DNA of 11,849 nt from an uncultured Rothia sp. (GTDB taxonomy: Bacteria; Actinomycetota; Actinomycetes; Actinomycetales; Micrococcaceae): assembly GCA_937935205.1 (NCBI GenBank), contig CALGXU010000327.1, positions 1 to 11,849 on the forward strand, written 5' to 3'. The notes below the pieces were generated by a model. That model saw only the letters and a program-made list of their open reading frames with translations, made no database searches and was not told the DNA's origin. Positions 7,255 to 11,849 of the stretch are shown piece after piece. A program made the translations under genes and the position numbers. How positions within the stretch are numbered: position 1 is the stretch's first letter; each line of letters begins with the position of its first letter.

Positions 7255-8037
7255 CTAAGGACGCTCAAGCCCCGCACAATCCAAAATGAAATCAATCATC
7301 GGCTCATAACGACGCGGCGGAACGTTATCGTCCATCGGCACACACACCGGCAGATCCCCCTGCTCAGCCGCCACAAACAGACCCGGATCATTACAATCCG
7401 CAATGCCAATCGTCAGCAACTTACAGGTCGAAGAAGCATAACCAGCCATACCGTGATCCGAAACCACCAGATCCGGAGTCACACTGCGCGCCTTCAACTG
7501 ATCCAGTGCGATGCGCATCGGGCCAGGGAAATGCGTATGCTGCAGATTGCCGTACTGCTCAAACATCACGACATCCATAATCTGGCGGACATCACCGTCC
7601 AGGAAACGCTCGCCCTCCTCGATCTGAAGAACCTCAGCACCGGCAGCCTTCGCCGCCGCAGCCATCACCGCATACATGGGGAACAGACCCGCCGGGTGGC
7701 CGGTCGCAAACAGAATACGAGAACCCGCACGCACCGCCTCGCCAAAGATACGGGCGTACTCCTCCAATGCGCTGATGCACTGCTCAGCGCCGATAGTGTC
7801 CTGACCGTGAGTATGCGAACGGTCCGGGTTCAGACCCGCGCGGCGGACCATCACCTCAAACACCGAATCGTAATCCCACTCGCGGGTCCACTGCACACCA
7901 AACTCAAGGTGCTCATTACCATCAAGAAAACCCTGAATATGGTCCAGATTATTCTCGCGGGGGGTCGCCACCTCACCGGTAATACGCACCGAATCCAGGT
8001 ATGCGGCGAACTCATCGCGGCTCATGGAGAAAGACAT
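7255..8037 (-). CDS. Conserved actinobacterial phosphatase-like protein, function unproven
   Basis: From memory this matches a conserved actinobacterial family carried in databases simply as 'phosphatase'; I know of no biochemical proof. The 260 residues show no signal peptide or membrane segment. Conserved-looking blocks are RITGEVATPRENNLDH (18-33), TRTWD-like TREWDYDSVFEVM (51-63), HTHGQDTIG (75-83), LFATGHPAGLF (109-119), the HTH motif at 167-169, LVVSDHGMAGYA (190-201) and GIADCNDPGLF (211-221). Clustered His and Asp residues (H75, H77, H114, H167, H169, D194, H195, D214, D217) could bind metal or phosphate; that is inference. The start is ATG 8037 with GAGGAG (8048-8043) five bases upstream; a second ATG lies four codons on. 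It begins 28 bp after mshA on the same strand, so the two probably share a transcript. This makes it a candidate for the missing phosphatase of mycothiol synthesis. Confidence 0.88.
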   Translation of the reverse strand: MSFSMSRDEFAAYLDSVRITGEVATPRENNLDHIQGFLDGNEHLEFGVQWTREWDYDSVFEVMVRRAGLNPDRSHTHGQDTIGAEQCISALEEYARIFGEAVRAGSRILFATGHPAGLFPMYAVMAAAAKAAGAEVLQIEEGERFLDGDVRQIMDVVMFEQYGNLQHTHFPGPMRIALDQLKARSVTPDLVVSDHGMAGYASSTCKLLTIGIADCNDPGLFVAAEQGDLPVCVPMDDNVPPRRYEPMIDFILDCAGLERP

Positions 8038-8065
8038 TAAAACTCCTCACAACGTGAAAAATACA

Positions 8066-9328
8066 TTACTGCGAGATACCCTGACGTACCTCGGCATAAG
8101 CTTCAAGGGTCTTACGCGCCGTCTGATCCCAACCCATCGTGCGGGCACGCGCCGCGGCGTTTGCACCCAACGAATGACGCAGGTACGGGGCACGCACCAG
8201 ACGCTCAATAGCCGCAGCCCAACGCTGCGGAGTACGAGGCGCCACCAGCAGGCCCGTACGGTGGTTCTCCACCGCATAGCGCAGACCGTCAGCATCCGTA
8301 GCGAGCACCGCCGCGCCGCACGCCTGCGCCTCCAGAGCCACCAACCCGAACGTTTCAGATGAGGACGGGGACGCCACAATATCGGCGGCGCGGAAAATAT
8401 TCGCCAGCTCAGACGCAGGAACCGGATCCTTCAAATGCACCCGATCTGCCACACCCAGCTCAGCCGCACGCTGCAGCAGGCGGCGCTCATAATCCGAATC
8501 GGAACGACCAATAATATCCACGTCCACCCGCAAATCATCGGGGAGTAGCGCGAGCGCCTCCACCAGCAGATGCGGGCCCTTCAACGGCTGAGGCCTGCCG
8601 GCAAAAACAATGCGGCAACGGGTCTCCGAGGTGTCATTGAGCGGATGCACGCCAGGAATCGTATGGAAAATCGAGGTGTCAACACCCGGCGGGATAATGG
8701 CAAGCTTCTGCGCGTCCGTACCGTAGTACTCGCCCATCTGCTGCGCCTCCAGGGGAGTATTCACAATCACCCGGCTCGCGGAGCTACTCATCAGACGCTC
8801 GGCGGCATAGCGCTCCTCAGGCTCGGGCGCCTCACCTTCGCCGCGGCGCGCATCCTTGGCGGCAGCGGTCGTATGCGGAGTAAAAAGAACGGGAACCGGG
8901 AAACCAATGCCCTGAGCCGACCACAGCTGGGATGCACGAGCCGCAGCCTGACCCGACAGCCAATAGTGGGCGTGAATAATATCCGGGGTGTACAGTGCTT
9001 GCTCCACGCACGCCTGCGCAAAATCATCGGTGACCGTAGCCAACTCGTTCTTCGAAAGACCACGAGCGGACGGAAGATCAAGGCTGTGGCGCACAATGCG
9101 CTCGCCGGGCTGAGGAGGCTGACGGAACGGCGAATCAGCCGGGAGCGCCTCACCGCGGTCCAGCGTGAAAACCTCAACCCGCAGCTCGGGATCCAGCTCC
9201 AGCATGGCGTGCACCGACCGGGCAATATAGACGTTCATGCCGCCTGCATCTCCGCTACCGGGCTGCGCAAAAGGGTCGGTGTGCATGGAATACACGTGAA
9301 CCGTCCGAACCGGCGGCAGAGTGCTCAT
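8066..9328 (-). CDS. mshA: D-inositol-3-phosphate glycosyltransferase (mycothiol synthesis)
   Basis: MshA joins GlcNAc from UDP-GlcNAc to 1D-myo-inositol 3-phosphate, the committing step of mycothiol, the main low-molecular-weight thiol of Actinobacteria. The 420 residues are of normal length and show a GT-B fold of the GT4 family: an N-terminal acceptor domain with SMHTDPFAQPGSGDAGGMNV (14-33) and DIIHAHYWLSG (116-126), and a C-terminal donor domain with GRPQPLKGPHLLVEAL (244-259), IIGRSDSD (272-279) and the E-x7-E nucleotide-sugar motif E325/E333 in SETFGLVALEA. The GDAGGMNVY block separates MshA from general GT4 enzymes. Start ATG 9328 has AGGA eight bases upstream. It is divergent from alr and followed after 28 bp by the phosphatase-like gene. 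An Arg/Glu-rich loop at 161-173 is not a usual motif and may be variable. Confidence 0.96.
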   Translation of the reverse strand: MSTLPPVRTVHVYSMHTDPFAQPGSGDAGGMNVYIARSVHAMLELDPELRVEVFTLDRGEALPADSPFRQPPQPGERIVRHSLDLPSARGLSKNELATVTDDFAQACVEQALYTPDIIHAHYWLSGQAAARASQLWSAQGIGFPVPVLFTPHTTAAAKDARRGEGEAPEPEERYAAERLMSSSASRVIVNTPLEAQQMGEYYGTDAQKLAIIPPGVDTSIFHTIPGVHPLNDTSETRCRIVFAGRPQPLKGPHLLVEALALLPDDLRVDVDIIGRSDSDYERRLLQRAAELGVADRVHLKDPVPASELANIFRAADIVASPSSSETFGLVALEAQACGAAVLATDADGLRYAVENHRTGLLVAPRTPQRWAAAIERLVRAPYLRHSLGANAAARARTMGWDQTARKTLEAYAEVRQGISQ

Positions 9329-9362
9329 CGATGCTTTCCTCTCTCAAAGGTGTACCTGACCT

Positions 9363-9368
9363 AGTGTA
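9363..9368 (-). promoter_or_regulatory. Possible -10 box of mshA
   Basis: TACACT on the minus strand, 34 bases before the mshA ATG, would give a short leader that still contains the AGGA ribosome site. No clear -35 box is visible. Confidence 0.4.
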
Positions 9369-9399
9369 GCGCGACAGGACTTTCGCACACCGGGCGGTC

Positions 9400-9405
9400 T
9401 AGAAT
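9400..9405 (+). promoter_or_regulatory. Possible -10 box of alr
   Basis: TAGAAT fits TANNNT and points toward alr, giving a transcript start near 9412 and a leader of about 60 bases. It lies 31 bp from the oppositely oriented mshA box, so a regulator bound between them could affect both genes. The -35 region is not recognisable. Confidence 0.45.
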
Positions 9406-9417
9406 TTAGTAGAAGAG

Positions 9418-9437
9418 AGGCTGCCCAAGCGCAGCCT
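9418..9437 (+). other. Leader hairpin before alr
   Basis: A perfect 7-bp inverted repeat AGGCTGC (9418-9424) / GCAGCCT (9431-9437) with a six-base loop, lying at the predicted 5' end of the alr message. It has no T tract, so it is not a terminator; it may stabilise the RNA or be a protein site. Confidence 0.45.
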
Positions 9438-9454
9438 GTAGTACCCGCCCGCCA

Positions 9455-9474
9455 GAAGGACCGTGAAGGACCAT
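9455..9474 (+). repeat. Duplicated ribosome site and start of alr
   Basis: Ten-base units GAAGGACCGT (9455-9464) and GAAGGACCAT (9465-9474) are adjacent. Each carries a GAAGGA ribosome-site-like word and, with the following G, a start codon: GTG at 9463 and ATG at 9473. Only the ATG opens the alr frame; the GTG opens a 30-codon frame that ends inside alr. Confidence 0.6.
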
Positions 9475-10795
9475 GACTCACCCTCAGCAGCCTGCCGAAC
9501 CGCTCTACTGCCCGCCGTGTACACCCGGCCAGGTAGAACGAAGCGCCACGATTGACCTTGATGCGCTGGAACATAATGTGCGCCGACTCAAGGAATTGAT
9601 TGGCGACCGCGCGCTCATTGCAGTGATTAAGGCAGATGCGTACGGTCACGGCGCGTACCCGGTGGCGCGTTCGGCTATTGCCGCCGGTGCTGACCTGCTG
9701 GGTCTGGTGCACGTGAACGAGGCGCTGGAACTGCGTGCTGACGGTATTGATGCGCCGCTCATGGCGTGGCTGCACACTCCCTCCACCGATTTTGAGGCGG
9801 CTCTGCAGGAGAAGATTCGTCTGGGGGTTTCCGGTTGGGACCTGGAGGCGGTAGCCGCCGCCGCTGAACGCACCGGCGAGCGCGCTATCGTGCATCTGAA
9901 GGCTGATACCGGTCTGGGTCGTAACGGTGCTACCGCTGCGGATTGGCCTGCGCTGGTGGCTCGCGCCGCTTCCCTGGAGGACTCTGGGCTGATTACGGTT
10001 GAGGGTATTTTTAGCCACCTGGCGGTTGCGGATGAGCCGATCCGCTCCGAGACTGCTCAGCAGCTCGATGCCCTGGATACTTTTGTGGCTCAGGCGCGTG
10101 AGGCTGGCCTGGACCCGAAGATGGTGCATCTGGCGAACTCTCCGGCGACCCTGACCGCCTCGCTGGAGGGCTGGGATGCGGAGGAGCGTCTGCTCGGTGA
10201 CGGCGTGCGTTGCGGTTTAGCTCTCTACGGTCTTTCCCCGCTGCCGGAGGTCACCGCTGAGGACCTGGGTCTCAAGCCCGTCATGACGGTGGGTAGCTAC
10301 ATTGCCGCCGTGAAGGAAGTTCCTGCAGGTCAGGGTGTTTCCTACGGTCTGCGCTACCACACCGAAAAGCCGACCACCCTGGCGCTGGTGCCGCTCGGCT
10401 ACGCTGACGGCGTGCCTCGTATTGGGGAGAACGCGCCGGTGCGCATCTACCCGGGCGCGCAGAACGCGCAGGACGCACAGAACGGCTCCGTGCCCAATAA
10501 TGCGGAGGGTAAGACCTACCGCGTGGTCGGCCGCATCGCCATGGATCAGATGGTCGTTGACCTGGGCGAACCCGGCCTGAGCGACCCCGCCCTGGGTTAC
10601 CTGGGTGCCCCCGCCATCCTTTTTGGTGCCGGTGAGAACCCGCCCGTGGAAGAGTGGGCGGATGCCGCGCAGACCATTAACTACGAAATCGTGACCCGCA
10701 TTTCGCCCCGCGTGGAGCGCCTCTACGTTGGCGGCTCCTGGGTTGAAGCTGAACTGAACGAGCTCTGGGGCACCGGTTGGGAGCAGGAGGGCTAA
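9473..10795 (+). CDS. alr: Alanine racemase
   Basis: Alr is the pyridoxal-phosphate enzyme that converts L- to D-alanine for peptidoglycan. Seen: an N-terminal barrel with RSATIDLDALEHNVRRLK (23-40) and VIKADAYGHGAYPVA (51-65), where Lys53 forms the Schiff base; LKADTGLGRNG (142-152); a C-terminal domain with the second catalytic Tyr291 in GVSYG, LGYADGVPR (308-316) and GRIAMDQMVVDLG (353-365). At 440 residues it is longer than the usual 360-390. About 20 extra residues are N-terminal, including Cys13 and Cys16, and about 15 form a low-complexity insert at 329-345 that contains three AQN/AQD triplets. ATG 9473 is chosen for the GAAGGA word at 9465-9470. It ends TAATG, overlapping the tsaE start by one base, so the two are translationally coupled. 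Confidence 0.97.
   Translation: MTHPQQPAEPLYCPPCTPGQVERSATIDLDALEHNVRRLKELIGDRALIAVIKADAYGHGAYPVARSAIAAGADLLGLVHVNEALELRADGIDAPLMAWLHTPSTDFEAALQEKIRLGVSGWDLEAVAAAAERTGERAIVHLKADTGLGRNGATAADWPALVARAASLEDSGLITVEGIFSHLAVADEPIRSETAQQLDALDTFVAQAREAGLDPKMVHLANSPATLTASLEGWDAEERLLGDGVRCGLALYGLSPLPEVTAEDLGLKPVMTVGSYIAAVKEVPAGQGVSYGLRYHTEKPTTLALVPLGYADGVPRIGENAPVRIYPGAQNAQDAQNGSVPNNAEGKTYRVVGRIAMDQMVVDLGEPGLSDPALGYLGAPAILFGAGENPPVEEWADAAQTINYEIVTRISPRVERLYVGGSWVEAELNELWGTGWEQEG
10457..10483 (+). repeat. Three 9-bp in-frame repeats inside alr
   Basis: Units GCGCAGAAC, GCGCAGGAC and GCACAGAAC encode Ala-Gln-Asn, Ala-Gln-Asp, Ala-Gln-Asn at residues 329-337. They lie in a loop between the PVRIYPG strand and the YRVVGRIAMDQ motif, where most racemases have a short turn. 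Confidence 0.75.
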
Positions 10796-11397
10796 TGAGC
10801 GCTGAGTACATTTCTGCCATCCTCGACCTGGATGTGACCGGCCCCGACCATACCCGCCGCCTGGCGCTCACCCTGGCGCAGCATCTGAACGCCGGGGACG
10901 TGCTCCTACTCTCGGGCGAGCTCGGCGCGGGCAAGACCACGTTCACCCGTTCTCTGGGTGAGGGCCTGGGCGTGCGCGAGGGCGTTATCTCACCGACTTT
11001 CGTGCTCTCGCGCGTGCATCCGAACCTGCCGGATGGCCCCCGTCCCGGCGGCCCCGACTTGGTACACGTGGACGCCTACCGCCTCTCCAGTGCTGAGGAG
11101 CTCGACGACCTGGATCTGGAGTTCTCCCTGCCGCGCTCTGTGACCGTCATTGAGTGGGGTCGCGATAAGGCTGAGCATCTGAGCGATTCTCGCCTGGAGC
11201 TGGACTTCACCCGCCTGACCGGCGCGGATGCGCGCTTCGCCTACTCGGGTGCCGAAGAGTTCAGCTGGGACGACGAAGACGACGAAAGCGACGAAGAGGC
11301 GGACACCCCCGAACCTCGCCTGCTGCGGGTGCGCGCCTTCGGCCCCCGCTGGGAGCACGCGTTCGATGCTCTGAAAGAGGCCCTGCAGAGCGCCTAG
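10795..11397 (+). CDS. tsaE: tRNA t6A biosynthesis ATPase TsaE
   Basis: TsaE is the ATPase that works with TsaB and TsaD to place threonylcarbamoyl on A37 of tRNAs reading ANN codons. Seen: Walker A GELGAGKTT at residues 41-49, VISPTFVLSRVH (64-75), the HVDAYRL motif (91-97) and VTVIEWGRDKAE (116-127), all family signatures. The start is ATG 10795 within alr's stop (TAATG), with AGGAGG at 10785-10790 four bases before it; a GTG at 10777 is in frame but lacks a ribosome site. The 200 residues exceed the usual 150 or so, mainly because of a very acidic segment at 154-174 containing DDEDDESDEE, followed by a more typical end RLLRVRAFGPRW. Immediately upstream of tsaB, its expected partner. Confidence 0.95.
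   Translation: MSAEYISAILDLDVTGPDHTRRLALTLAQHLNAGDVLLLSGELGAGKTTFTRSLGEGLGVREGVISPTFVLSRVHPNLPDGPRPGGPDLVHVDAYRLSSAEELDDLDLEFSLPRSVTVIEWGRDKAEHLSDSRLELDFTRLTGADARFAYSGAEEFSWDDEDDESDEEADTPEPRLLRVRAFGPRWEHAFDALKEALQSA
11269..11295 (+). repeat. Three imperfect 9-bp in-frame repeats inside tsaE
   Basis: Units GACGACGAA, GACGACGAA and AGCGACGAA encode Asp-Asp-Glu twice then Ser-Asp-Glu at residues 159-167. The first two units are identical. They form the core of the acidic insert. Confidence 0.7.
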
Positions 11398-11408
11398 AGC
11401 CCGCGCGT

Positions 11409-11414
11409 TAGAAT
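11409..11414 (+). promoter_or_regulatory. Probable -10 box of tsaB (leaderless)
   Basis: TAGAAT fits TANNNT and is followed by six bases before the tsaB GTG at 11421, so a transcript would start at the G of the start codon. The only ribosome-site-like bases (AGG) touch the start codon and are badly placed. tsaB can also be read from the upstream alr-tsaE transcript, so this may be an internal promoter. Confidence 0.45.
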
Positions 11415-11420
11415 GATAGG

Positions 11421-11849
11421 GTGCTAGTACTTGCCCTTGATTCATCCGCCACCGCATCTGTGGCGCTCGCCCGTGTGCACGGCTCCGAAGCCGGTGCGTC
11501 CTTCGAAATCCTCGCCCGCTACGAGAGCGAAGATACCCGCTCCCACGCTGAGGTGATGGGCCCCTACGCGCAGGCTGCTCTGCAGGACGCTGGCGTGCGC
11601 GGCGAAGATTTGGATGCGATTCTGACCGGTACCGGTCCGGGACCTTTTACGGGCCTGCGCGCCGGTATCGTTACTGCGCGCGCTCTGGGTTTTGCCTGGT
11701 CGGTACCGGTGTACGGCATGATGAGCTTGACCGCGCTGGCTGAGCGCGCTGTATCTGGCGCGGCTGCCGGTGAAGCTTGTGCAGCTGCCGGGGAAGAGAA
11801 CGTAGAACGAGCGTTCGCTTCTTCTGAAAGTGCTGAGCTGCTCGTGCTC
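11421..11849 (+). CDS. tsaB: tRNA t6A biosynthesis protein TsaB, 5' part (runs off right edge)
   Basis: TsaB is the ASKHA-fold scaffold that dimerises with TsaD and, with TsaE, completes threonylcarbamoyl transfer to tRNA A37. The 143 visible residues are the N-terminal part of a protein usually about 220-250 long. Seen: MLVLALDSSATASVALA at the start (the ASKHA phosphate-1-like strand), RSHAEVMGPYAQAAL at 40-54, and the hallmark GTGPGPFTGLRAGIVTARAL at 70-89, where many homologues have GPGSFTGLR. A GTG start at 11421 is the only one that keeps the first strand intact; ATG 11413 is out of frame. It lies 23 bp after tsaE. After residue 110 the sequence becomes Ala/Glu-rich and less conserved. 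Downstream rimI and tsaD would be expected outside the window. Confidence 0.94.
   Translation, partial: MLVLALDSSATASVALARVHGSEAGASFEILARYESEDTRSHAEVMGPYAQAALQDAGVRGEDLDAILTGTGPGPFTGLRAGIVTARALGFAWSVPVYGMMSLTALAERAVSGAAAGEACAAAGEENVERAFASSESAELLVL

Noticed and set aside
10777..10794. Longer tsaE starting at GTG 10777
   Set aside because: The ATG at 10795 has AGGAGG four bases upstream and overlaps the alr stop in the usual TAATG coupling.

Overview
This window looks like chromosomal DNA of a moderately high-GC actinobacterium, most likely a Micrococcales/Micrococcaceae member; Rothia would fit the GC level, but this is an inference and no species marker is visible. The evidence is an MshA-type glycosyltransferase of mycothiol synthesis (mycothiol is confined to Actinobacteria), a two-domain actinobacterial-style Nnr, several genes that appear to be transcribed without leaders, and the run coaA-glmS-acpS-nnr-alr-tsaE-tsaB. 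From memory, much of that order is conserved in related actinobacteria.

Layout. Bases 1-583 hold the 5' two thirds of coaA (pantothenate kinase) on the minus strand, divergent from glmS at 769-2652. After glmS come a 13-bp tandem repeat and a strong hairpin terminator. Two plus-strand genes follow: acpS (2956-3396) and nnr (3465-5051). A cluster of hairpins then separates them from three minus-strand genes: a lone polyprenyl-phosphate sugar transferase (5281-6846 plus stop), a 408-bp AT-richer gap, and a probable two-gene operon of mshA (9328 to 8066) followed by a conserved actinobacterial protein usually annotated only as a phosphatase (8037 to 7255). A divergent promoter region at 9329-9472 leads to alr, which overlaps tsaE by one base. 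tsaE is followed by tsaB, which runs off the right edge.

How the genes work together. GlmS makes glucosamine-6-phosphate for UDP-GlcNAc. UDP-GlcNAc feeds peptidoglycan and is also the donor substrate of MshA. Alr supplies D-alanine for the same wall. CoaA and AcpS belong to coenzyme A supply and its use, since AcpS moves phosphopantetheine from CoA onto acyl carrier protein. Nnr repairs damaged NAD(P)H. TsaE and TsaB make the t6A tRNA modification. The sugar transferase starts a surface or secreted polysaccharide.

Most of the window is housekeeping. The points worth attention are the uncharacterised phosphatase-like gene beside mshA (the MshA-product phosphatase of mycothiol synthesis has, to my knowledge, no assigned gene), a base-skew switch near 9.4 kb that ignores gene direction, the 13-bp repeat array on the glmS stop codon, a set of likely leaderless genes, and in-frame 9-bp repeat expansions in alr and tsaE. 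I saw no mobile element, CRISPR array, tRNA or rRNA.
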